This document shows positions 1 through 5,186 of a DNA stretch of 15,964 bases, piece by piece. The notes below the pieces were generated by a model. It did no database searches. It was not told where the DNA came from and saw only the letters and a list, made by a program, of their open reading frames with translations. Origin of the DNA: an uncultured Clostridiaceae bacterium (GTDB taxonomy: Bacteria > Bacillota > Clostridia > Lachnospirales > Lachnospiraceae); contig CATLIJ010000029.1 in NCBI GenBank assembly GCA_949948825.1, positions 1 through 15,964 of the forward strand, read 5' to 3'. The number at the start of each line of letters is the position of its first letter. The stretch's first letter is position 1. The translations under genes were made by a program, and so were the position numbers.

Positions 1-317
1 TAAAAATCATCATAATCGCTGGCATGGCGGATTTCTTCCGCAACTGAAATTTTCCTACCGAAAGTCTTGGGAAAAATTTCAGTTTTTACATAGTTTTTAT
101 TGAAGTTAGCTAATGTATCTTTATGGCGTTTATATGATTTTTCATCTAATGCGTGAACAGCGGATATTGCGTGGTAAATGGCATAATAAGCCCGATTGTT
201 TGCACCCCGGTATTCCTGCTCTTTCATCAGAATGATGGCGGCTTGTAAATCTTTCTTTGCTATCTCAAGGCGATAGCGTGCTAAATCACCAACGGTTCCC
301 TTTTCATGTGATTCCAT
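1..317 (-). CDS. HEPN domain protein, probable toxin of a HEPN/MNT pair (partial, runs off the left edge)
   Basis: Reading the minus strand from an ATG at 315-317 gives 105 open codons up to the window edge, so the C-terminus is missing. The protein begins MESHEKGTVGDLARYRLEIA and is predicted helical. It carries RAYYAIYH at residues 42-49, an R-x6-H form of the HEPN RNase motif (Rx4-6H), within the RAYYAxYH context typical of the PF05168-type HEPN proteins. Family members are commonly RNase toxins that dimerise. The start codon overlaps the end of the upstream nucleotidyltransferase gene by 14 bases, indicating translational coupling. Together they form the classic MNT/HEPN pair, with the nucleotidyltransferase as likely antitoxin. 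A role in phage defence or element maintenance is inference. HEPN proteins of this type can also occur outside toxin systems. Confidence 0.85.
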   Translation of the reverse strand, partial: MESHEKGTVGDLARYRLEIAKKDLQAAIILMKEQEYRGANNRAYYAIYHAISAVHALDEKSYKRHKDTLANFNKNYVKTEIFPKTFGRKISVAEEIRHASDYDDF

Positions 318-645
318 ACAGTTTAACTCCTTCAGCTTGTATATTGGTGTAAAAAGGATAAACTCCAAGCCATTTTCTGAAATGTGCATCATTTTTTGTT
401 ATGGGTTTAATGTCAGAGTTATGCGTATCGTTAAAGTCATATGTGTTCCATGATAACTGCTTACGGTGATGTTCAATTTCTGAATCTTCCAAATCTACCA
501 GAATCATAATATCAATATCTGAATCTATTCTAAAATCGCCTCTAGCATAAGAACCATATAAAATTACAGATTTTAGATGCTGTCCATAAATTTCGCTTAT
601 TACTTTTATATATTCTTCCAGCAGGGTATTTATAGATTTGGGCAT
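304..645 (-). CDS. MNT-type nucleotidyltransferase, probable antitoxin of the HEPN/MNT pair
   Basis: A 113-residue minimal nucleotidyltransferase. Residues 31-45 show the superfamily signature GS-x10-DxD (G31, S32, D43, D45), which binds nucleotide and Mg2+. The length matches stand-alone MNT antitoxins. The ATG start is preceded by AGAAGGTG about 7 bases upstream, which supports this start. The gene overlaps the following HEPN gene by 14 bases. In characterised MntA/HepT systems the MNT protein transfers AMP onto a tyrosine next to the HEPN active site and so blocks the RNase; whether that applies here is inferred from family and gene order. The pair sits in a patch of phage and transposon debris, as is usual for such modules. 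Confidence 0.9.
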   Translation of the reverse strand: MPKSINTLLEEYIKVISEIYGQHLKSVILYGSYARGDFRIDSDIDIMILVDLEDSEIEHHRKQLSWNTYDFNDTHNSDIKPITKNDAHFRKWLGVYPFYTNIQAEGVKLYGIT

Positions 646-695
646 AAATGTATCACCTTCTCTGATTTTATATATGGTTTTTTAATGTTTTTATC

Positions 696-724
696 ATTAT
701 ATGCCATTATTTTGGATTTTACAA
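696..724 (-). promoter_or_regulatory. Predicted promoter of the MNT/HEPN operon
   Basis: On the minus strand TTGTAA (719-724) is followed after 17 bases by a perfect TATAAT (696-701). It points at the nucleotidyltransferase gene, whose ATG lies about 50 bases downstream. The promoter overlaps the broken 3' end of the phage tape-measure fragment. Confidence 0.45.
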
Positions 725-1092
725 GATGCTATCCACGCCATCTGGATCTGCATTTCCTCGAGCTTGGCCTGTGAGAGACGTTCGAAGGCGCTGGCATTTA
801 AACCAAGCTGTCCGTTCTCGTCTACAAGCTGCGAGAGGAAGAGGAAGCCCATGGTTGTAAGCTCCTGATACTGGTCTGCGGTAATCTTCCCGTTCTGGTT
901 ATAGGTGTCCCTGATGTCACAGAGGGATTTGTAAGCAGACTGGAGCTTGTCCATCTCGGAGTTCAGGCCGGAGAGGGCGTCGGTTTCGGTTTTGGCGGCT
1001 TTGGCGGCTGCGCCTGAAGAACCGGTCTTTCCGGGCTTTATGGGGTCAAACTCTATTTTAAAGGAGTCTGTCTGCCTTTTGATACTTGCCAT
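697..1092 (-). pseudogene. Phage tail tape measure protein fragment
   Basis: A 131-codon open frame that looks like an internal slice of a tail tape measure protein, not a complete gene. Residues about 45-118 (EMDKLQSAYKSLCDIRDTYN onward, with NGKIT..., LVDENGQLGLNASAF and AKLEE) match the helical repeats I know from tape measure proteins of clostridial siphophages, where blocks of YNQNG.IS..., LVDENGQL.LN and A+L.E..  recur. Complete members are many hundreds of residues long. The ATG at 1090-1092 has no ribosome binding site, and the last dozen residues after MAWIA diverge just where the next element begins. I read it as a remnant truncated at both ends. Assignment is from recalled family sequence, not a search. 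Confidence 0.6.
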
Positions 1093-1182
1093 CTATCGGA
1101 AAGCAGGATACGCAGATAATGTCAATAGCGGAATTTTACAACAAATGTTGCCGGAATTTTCACTGGACGTGGGAAAATCAGA

Positions 1183-1211
1183 TTGAACTTCCTGTCGAAT
1201 TATGGTAGTAT
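1183..1211 (+). promoter_or_regulatory. Predicted promoter of the type I toxin mRNA
   Basis: TTGAAC (1183-1188), a 17-base spacer and TAGTAT (1206-1211) form a good vegetative promoter. Transcription would begin near 1218, giving a leader of about 100 bases before the toxin ATG. Confidence 0.6.
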
Positions 1212-1244
1212 TTATCTGGGATTACCAAGATGGTAGGCGGTTAG

Positions 1245-1312
1245 CCCTCTCCGGAGGGACTGTGACCCTCCGATTACATAGAAACCCGCAAGGGAATCTG
1301 GAGAAAGGAGGG
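1245..1312 (+). promoter_or_regulatory. Structured toxin mRNA leader that may sequester the ribosome binding site
   Basis: The leader can fold in competing ways. CCCTC (1245-1249) pairs with GAGGG (1254-1258) around a UCCG loop. CCC/GGG at 1285-1294 closes a GCAA tetraloop. CCCTCC (1266-1271) can pair with GGAGGG (1307-1312), the core of the toxin Shine-Dalgarno. Alternatively CTCCGATT (1268-1275) pairs with AATCTGGAG (1295-1303) with one bulged base, leaving the Shine-Dalgarno free. Ribosome-site masking in the full-length mRNA is known from other type I toxins; here it is inferred from base pairing only. Confidence 0.35.
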
Positions 1313-1320
1313 CTGAGCCA

Positions 1321-1419
1321 ATGGATATTTTAGGACTTATGGCGGTGTTGAGCTTTGGCTTGACCTGCTTCGAAATAGGATACTCTATCGGTAAGGATAG
1401 TAACAAGACACAGAAATAG
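1321..1419 (+). CDS. Small hydrophobic type I toxin, putative holin-like toxin family
   Basis: A 32-codon gene: MDILGLMAVLSFGLTCFEIG followed by YSIGKDSNKTQK. Residues 3-23 form one membrane-spanning helix, and the tail is short, charged and Lys-rich. This is the layout of the Gram-positive 'putative holin-like toxin' group (PF16935, TxpA/BsrG/PepA1-like), membrane toxins of type I toxin-antitoxin systems. The ribosome binding site AAAGGAGGG (1304-1312) lies 8 bases before the ATG. A promoter upstream and a convergent antisense RNA promoter downstream complete the module. The stop codon lies inside an inverted repeat (1416-1448) that would be the antisense RNA's terminator. Likely effect when unrepressed: membrane depolarisation, inferred from the family. 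Confidence 0.8.
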   Translation: MDILGLMAVLSFGLTCFEIGYSIGKDSNKTQK

Positions 1420-1525
1420 CCGCCCTCTCGACCAAAGGATGCGGCTATAGCTGTAACTGACTAATCGGACTAACCGTCTATCGGTAGCTCCTGTTGGGCA
1501 TCTGTTGACGCAGATGTCCTTCTTT
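1409..1525 (-). ncRNA. Predicted antisense RNA antitoxin overlapping the 3' end of the toxin mRNA
   Basis: From the minus-strand promoter at 1532-1560, transcription should begin near 1525 and run into the 3' part of the toxin mRNA. The first bases would form a hairpin (CATCTG/CAGATG, 1499-1516). The transcript then reaches ATAGCCGC/GCGGCTAT (1416-1448), an 8-bp stem followed by a T-rich stretch (TTCTGTGTCTTGTT on the minus strand), a plausible terminator. This gives roughly 110-120 bases complementary to the toxin 3' UTR, the arrangement of TxpA/RatA-type systems. Both ends are predictions. Confidence 0.5.
1416..1448 (-). terminator. Predicted terminator of the antisense antitoxin RNA
   Basis: An 8-bp perfect stem (1416-1423 with 1441-1448) can be extended inside by CCT/AGG. 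It is followed on the minus strand by TTCTGTGTCTTGTT. The 5' arm on the plus strand contains the toxin stop codon. Confidence 0.4.
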
Positions 1526-1531
1526 ATGTTT
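1497..1531 (+). terminator. Predicted terminator of the toxin mRNA
   Basis: GGCATCTG (1497-1504) pairs with CAGATG-T-CC (1511-1519) with one bulged T. It is followed by TTCTTTATGTTT. On the other strand the same bases form the 5' hairpin of the antisense RNA, so the two transcripts end and begin within each other. Confidence 0.45.
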
Positions 1532-1697
1532 AATATACCACAATCTCCAAAGTGCCGCAAGCATTTTTTAGCGGGTATCTGTTTTGTTCCCCCTTTTTCT
1601 TTTCCCTCGATTTGTAGACATTAAACTGGTTCTTGCACCTCTGGCTGCAAAATTCATTCCCTTTCCGGCTTGCGATAAAGGCTTTGTTGCAGTGCTT
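1530..1697 (-). pseudogene. C-terminal fragment of a Cys-rich (zinc-finger-like) protein
   Basis: Minus-strand frame ending in TAA at 1530-1532. After an in-frame stop (1698-1700) it reads KHCNKAFIASRKGNEFCSQR, then CKNQFNVYKSREKKK. The CxKAFIA...FCSxRCKNxFNVYKSREKK pattern resembles the zinc-ribbon tails of small phage and element proteins. There is no start codon or ribosome site in frame, so this would be a decayed remnant. Its last codons overlap the antisense RNA promoter. Weak evidence; chance similarity is possible. Confidence 0.3.
1532..1560 (-). promoter_or_regulatory. Predicted promoter of the antisense antitoxin RNA
   Basis: On the minus strand TTGCGG (1555-1560), a 17-base spacer and TATATT (1532-1537). 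It faces the toxin gene and would start transcription near 1525. Confidence 0.5.
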
Positions 1698-1786
1698 CTA
1701 TATACGCATACCACTGTCCTTTTCCGTGCAGTTTTCCGGATACCCCGTATATTCCGGTCAGACTGCTCGATGCTCTCCGGCGAAAA

Positions 1787-1909
1787 CGAAAGATCACGGA
1801 GGTCTTCCCGGTCGTCTACAGAGGCCGGCGTGATCTCAAACGCTGTGATGTATCCTTCCAAAGTGATCAAAGCATGAACTTTGAAGCCATAATACGTCTC
1901 TTGTGATCA
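1787..1909 (-). pseudogene. DDE transposase fragment (IS982/IS4-like)
   Basis: On the minus strand about 38 codons read ETYYGFKVHALITLEGYITA then FEITPASVDDREDLRDL. The YYGFKVHAL...G...FEITPASVDDR block is a hallmark of the DDE transposase core in IS982/IS4-type elements, with the second catalytic Asp in the DDR region. The frame is broken at about 1900: upstream KHDHK continues in another frame, as if one base was lost. After DLRDLS (1787) the protein no longer resembles a transposase. Neither end of an insertion sequence nor terminal inverted repeats could be found. The exact IS family is uncertain. Confidence 0.6.
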
Positions 1910-2086
1910 TGTTTATAGAACGAAATCAGGGAATTTAGAAGCTGTACGCTGAGATTTATACTCTTTTCAACAAGTGCTTTTGGAATCAGAAATGTCTATA
2001 AGTACCTTTGCTACACTTTTTGGTTCATGCTACAGCTATTTCGCACATTAGCAGGTATAATTTGTTTCTTTAGTTTTCACAATCTA
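1910..2086. other. AT-rich gap without a recognisable gene
   Basis: Between the transposase fragment and the terminator at 2087 I see no coding frame with start, ribosome site and family resemblance. A short minus-strand frame (about 1905-1990) precedes the transposase block but has no recognisable motif. It is probably rearranged element DNA. Confidence 0.4.
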
Positions 2087-2118
2087 AATCCTCACAGCAA
2101 GCTGTGGGGATTTTTGTT
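2087..2118 (+). terminator. Orphan Rho-independent terminator
   Basis: A 12-bp stem (2087-2098 with 2101-2112, one G-U pair) is followed by TTTGTT. No intact plus-strand gene precedes it, so it is probably left over from a deleted gene at the edge of the mobile debris. It would also shield glnN from element transcription. Confidence 0.5.
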
Positions 2119-2196
2119 AAATTTATCATTCTGCATTGAATTTTATTTATTTTTAGAAAAATTTACAAACACACTTGATAATACTTCTCTGACATA

Positions 2197-2228
2197 ACAG
2201 GCAGAACATTTGTATATGTTCTGCCTGT
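2197..2228 (-). terminator. Strong hairpin just downstream of glnN, probable transcript 3' end
   Basis: A perfect 13-bp inverted repeat (2197-2209 and 2216-2228) with a 6-base loop begins 20 bases after the glnN stop codon. It lacks a U-tract on either strand, so it may be a non-canonical terminator or an mRNA 3'-stabilising hairpin. Confidence 0.4.
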
Positions 2229-2248
2229 CAAATTCCTGCTTTAATGCC

Positions 2249-4366
2249 TTACACCTCAAAGATCAAATCTCCGTAGCTTGGGAACGGCCACAATTCTTTA
2301 TCCACAATCATCTCCAGCCGGTCTGCCGGTGTACGGAGAGCAGCCATAGCCGGCACCACCTGATCGTGATAAGCATGAGCCTTTGCCTTCCCATCCTCCA
2401 TGGCTGAACAGCTCTCTGTCACATCCGTAAGAGCTGCCAAAGCCACCTTCATGTCTGACAACATATCCGAGGTCTCTGTAAGAAGCTCAGTCTGAACGCT
2501 GATATCCGCCTCCGGGCAGGCAGACTTTACTGCATTGATGGAAGCAGCCAGCTGTGTGGCATACTTAATAGCTGCTGGAATAATCTGTTTTCCTGCCATA
2601 TCGATCATGGTCTTTGCTTCTATATTAATCACCTTGGAATAAGCCTCATACTCCACCTCAGCACGGGACTCCAGCTCTGCTCTGGTAAATACCCCAAACT
2701 CCTCGTAAAGCTTCACTGCCTTTTCTGTAGTCAAAGCCGGAATTGCCTCCACCATGGAGCGGATGTTAGGAAGACCTCTCTTCCCGGCCTCCTCCACCCA
2801 TGCGTCTGAATAACCATTTCCATTAAAAATCACTCTCCGGTGATCCTGAAGAAGCTTTTTAATCAGATCATGGACTGCCATATCAAAGTCCTCTGCCTTT
2901 TCCAGCTCATCTGCTGCCTCTTTGAAAGCTTCTGCCACAATGGTATTTAATACCACATTCGGCGGGGCAATGGAATCTGCAGATCCTACCATACGAAACT
3001 CAAATTTATTTCCTGTAAAGGCAAATGGTGAAGTGCGGTTCCGGTCTGTAGCATCCTGATCCAAATCCGGAAGGGTCGCCACTCCGGTTTTTAATGTACC
3101 GCCTTTTTTGGAATGAGTGGCCTCTCCTGTGCTGCACAGCTGGTCAATCACATCCTCCAGCTGTTCTCCCAAAAATACCGAAATAATGGCTGGCGGCGCT
3201 TCATTAGCTCCCAGACGGTGATCATTTCCCACATCTGCCGCAGATTCCCGAAGCAAATCTGCATGAACATCCACTGCCTTCAGAATGCAGGCCAATACAA
3301 GCAAAAACTGAATATTTTCATGAGGAGTCTCCCCTGGACTTAACAGATTCACTCCATCATCTGAAGTCAGAGACCAGTTATTATGCTTTCCGGAACCATT
3401 GACCCCTGCAAAGGGCTTCTCGTGAAGCAGACAGGTGAGTCCATGGCGTCCTGCCACCTTTTTCAGCGTTTCCATAACCATCTGGTTATGATCCACCGCC
3501 AGATTAGCCTGGTCATAAATAGGAGCCAGCTCATGCTGGGCCGGAGCCACCTCATTATGCTGGGTCTTTGCTGTCACCCCCAGCTTCCAAAGCTCCTCAT
3601 TGACCTCCTTCATGTAAGAACCAATCCGCTCCCGGATTGCGCCAAAGTAGTGATCCTCCAGCTCCTGTCCCTTGGGCGGCATGGCCCCAAACAAAGTGCG
3701 GCCTGCATAGATCAAATCCTTTCTCTGAAGATATTTGGCCCGGTCCACCAGAAAATACTCCTGCTCCGGTCCCACAGACGGACACACCCGCTTTGCCGTC
3801 TGATTGCCGAACAGCCGCATAATCCGCAAAGCCTGAGCATCAATCGCCTGCATGGAGCGGAGAAGCGGCGTCTTTTGATCCAAAGCTTCCCCTTTGTAAG
3901 AGCAAAACGCAGTGGGAATACAAAGAGTCACCCCAATGGCATCTTCTCTTAAAAATGCCGGAGAAGTACAATCCCAGGCCGTATATCCTCTGGCCTCAAA
4001 GGTGGCTCTTAAGCCCCCGGAAGGAAAAGACGATGCATCCGGCTCCCCCTTAATCAGCTCCTTGCCGGAAAACTCCATAATCACCCTTCCCTCTGCATCT
4101 GGTGCGGAAATGAATGAATCGTGCTTCTCTGCCGTCACGCCGGTCAGGGGCTGAAACCAGTGTGTATAATGGGTGGCGCCTCTCTCAATGGCCCACTCCT
4201 TCATGGCATGAGCCACCACATTGGCAATAGTCGGGTCCAGCTCTGCTCCATCCTCAATGGTTTTCTTCATTTTCTTAAATACGCTTTTGGGCAGACGCTC
4301 TTTCATCACTGCCTCATTAAACACATTCTTTCCAAATACTTCCGCTATCTTTACAATCTCACTCAT
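2249..4366 (-). CDS. glnN: Type III glutamine synthetase
   Basis: ATP-dependent ligation of ammonia to glutamate, in the cytoplasm. At 705 residues it matches the GSIII family (about 700) and not GSI or GSII (about 350-470). Visible family blocks are the N-terminal MSEIVKIAEVFGKNVFNEAV, the substrate/metal motif NEVAPAQHE at 271-279, and GVNGSGKHNNWS around H328. A frame upstream stays open for 54 codons, but the ATG at 4364-4366 is preferred. It has AGGAAGG about 9 bases upstream and begins with the conserved GSIII start, while the extra 54 codons run through a regulatory hairpin. It is monocistronic and divergent from the RiPP operon. Regulation by attenuation is suggested by the leader. 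Confidence is very high. Confidence 0.97.
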   Translation of the reverse strand: MSEIVKIAEVFGKNVFNEAVMKERLPKSVFKKMKKTIEDGAELDPTIANVVAHAMKEWAIERGATHYTHWFQPLTGVTAEKHDSFISAPDAEGRVIMEFSGKELIKGEPDASSFPSGGLRATFEARGYTAWDCTSPAFLREDAIGVTLCIPTAFCSYKGEALDQKTPLLRSMQAIDAQALRIMRLFGNQTAKRVCPSVGPEQEYFLVDRAKYLQRKDLIYAGRTLFGAMPPKGQELEDHYFGAIRERIGSYMKEVNEELWKLGVTAKTQHNEVAPAQHELAPIYDQANLAVDHNQMVMETLKKVAGRHGLTCLLHEKPFAGVNGSGKHNNWSLTSDDGVNLLSPGETPHENIQFLLVLACILKAVDVHADLLRESAADVGNDHRLGANEAPPAIISVFLGEQLEDVIDQLCSTGEATHSKKGGTLKTGVATLPDLDQDATDRNRTSPFAFTGNKFEFRMVGSADSIAPPNVVLNTIVAEAFKEAADELEKAEDFDMAVHDLIKKLLQDHRRVIFNGNGYSDAWVEEAGKRGLPNIRSMVEAIPALTTEKAVKLYEEFGVFTRAELESRAEVEYEAYSKVINIEAKTMIDMAGKQIIPAAIKYATQLAASINAVKSACPEADISVQTELLTETSDMLSDMKVALAALTDVTESCSAMEDGKAKAHAYHDQVVPAMAALRTPADRLEMIVDKELWPFPSYGDLIFEV

Positions 4367-4440
4367 AATTTTTTCCTTCCTCTCCCGAAAGCCTGTCAGC
4401 TTATCCAAACATCTGCCCTGCGGGGCATGCCAGTCCGCAT

Positions 4441-4537
4441 AAACAGAAAAGGTGTCCTTTCTCACTGTCTGGAAAGAACACCTTTGTTCCCTATTAAGAT
4501 ATACCATCTGCCTGAAAAATGCAAGCACTTTTTCAGG
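4441..4537 (-). promoter_or_regulatory. glnN leader with hairpin and intrinsic-terminator-like attenuator
   Basis: Reading toward glnN, the leader first offers a 9-bp stem CCTGAAAAA/TTTTTCAGG (4511-4537). About 28 bases later comes an 11-bp stem GGTGTTCTTTC/GAAAGGACACC (4451-4482, one G-U) followed directly by TTTTCTGTTT (4441-4450), which is terminator architecture 75 bases before the start codon. A competing stem GAACA/TGTTC just upstream overlaps the terminator's 5' arm and could act as antiterminator. A weak promoter (CTGAAA, 16-base gap, TAAAAT, 4546-4573) precedes it. The signal sensed is unknown. I could not match the loops to the ANTAR hexaloop motif. Confidence 0.5.
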
Positions 4538-4714
4538 TTTCTGTTATTTTAGTCAATCTGCTTTATTTTTCAGCCTCTGATCATTAAAAATACGTCGTTT
4601 CGCAGGTTTTCTTTTCTGATTCAATTACATTTTTCTTTCAAAAAAAAGAGAAAAACCCAGTATTTTACTTTTGAATACCCCATTAAAAAAATCGAAAAAA
4701 AATTGACAAAGAAA

Positions 4715-4743
4715 TTGACAATCGTTTTGTCTCGTTATACAAT
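4715..4743 (+). promoter_or_regulatory. Strong promoter of the RiPP-type operon
   Basis: Consensus TTGACA (4715-4720), a 17-base spacer and TACAAT (4738-4743) form a near-perfect vegetative promoter, about 80 bases before the precursor ATG. A second TTGACA lies at 4703-4708 in a repeated AATTGACA. It has no matching -10 at the proper distance, so it could be an operator half-site or a duplication. Confidence 0.75.
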
Positions 4744-4829
4744 GAAATTATTCCATTATGTGGTAATATACTTATAAAAGTTGTAGCTCGCTGAATTTTC
4801 TTTTAAAATCAACAAAAAGGGAGGACATC

Positions 4830-5126
4830 ATGAAACACAAATACATAACAAACATATCATTTTCAGACGCAAAACAGGCATTAAATCAGAAAAACCTGTT
4901 TTCTTTTAACAACTGCAATTGCGGCGACGGAAATTGCAACTGCAACTGCAGCTCCGATGGAGCAACCAATTGCAACTGTCCCTGTTTGGAAGGAATCAAC
5001 TGCGGTTCCGGAACAAACTGCCAGGACGGAACCAATTGCAACTGCGGCACAGGCAACTGCAACTGCAGCAGCGGAGGATATAATTGTAACTGTGGAGAAG
5101 GGAACTGTAATTGTATTCCTGGCTAA
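4830..5126 (+). CDS. Cys/Asn-rich RiPP-type precursor peptide with nine Asn-Cys modules
   Basis: A 98-residue peptide in two parts. Residues 1-26 (MKHKYITNISFSDAKQALNQ, KNLFSF) are Cys-free and look like a leader. Residues 27-98 are almost only Cys, Asn, Gly and small residues. There are 18 Cys, and 17 directly follow Asn (the exception is C52, after Pro). The Cys fall in nine modules with 2, 3, 3, 1, 1, 2, 2, 2 and 2 Cys. These are separated by short Gly-containing linkers (GDG, SSDGAT, LEGI, GSGT, QDGT, GTG, SSGGY, GEG), ending in IPG. GGGAGG six bases before the ATG is a good ribosome site. It is the first gene behind a strong promoter and precedes a peptidase, a radical SAM/SPASM enzyme and an ABC exporter, which argues for a modified peptide such as a thioether-bridged (sacti/ranthi-type) product. 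A metal-binding peptide is the alternative. I do not recognise a characterised family. Confidence 0.85.
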   Translation: MKHKYITNISFSDAKQALNQKNLFSFNNCNCGDGNCNCNCSSDGATNCNCPCLEGINCGSGTNCQDGTNCNCGTGNCNCSSGGYNCNCGEGNCNCIPG

Positions 5127-5139
5127 TGCGTTGTAAAAA

Positions 5140-5154
5140 GGCAGGAAAGCTGCC
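5140..5154 (+). promoter_or_regulatory. Small hairpin between the precursor and enzyme genes
   Basis: GGCAG (5140-5144) and CTGCC (5150-5154) enclose a GAAAG loop and are extended by AA/TT outside one bulge. It lies 14 bases after the precursor stop and lacks a long U-tract. It may be a leaky terminator or processing stop that makes precursor mRNA more abundant than enzyme mRNA. Weak evidence. Confidence 0.3.
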
Positions 5155-5186
5155 CTTAACAGAAACAAACAAAAGTGAGGTGTTCT

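Noticed and set aside
3383..3952. Plus-strand 189-codon open frame opposite glnN
   Set aside because: Antisense shadow of glutamine synthetase with no family resemblance.
4367..4528. 54-codon N-terminal extension of glutamine synthetase
   Set aside because: It translates through the leader hairpin; the ATG at 4366 has a good ribosome site and begins with the conserved family N-terminus.
4441..4537. ANTAR-target double hexaloop in the glnN leader
   Set aside because: The two stems do not close six-base loops with the expected A and G positions, so only a generic attenuator is claimed.
4910..5120. CRISPR-like or tandem DNA repeat
   Set aside because: The repetition is at codon level with irregular 10-30 base periods and continuous coding; there are no spacers of constant length.
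4881..5168. Minus-strand 95-codon Ala/Val-rich open frame across the precursor gene
   Set aside because: It is the mirror of the Asn-Cys codon repeats (GCAATT, GCAGTT); it has no ribosome site and the promoter, ribosome site and operon order support the plus strand.
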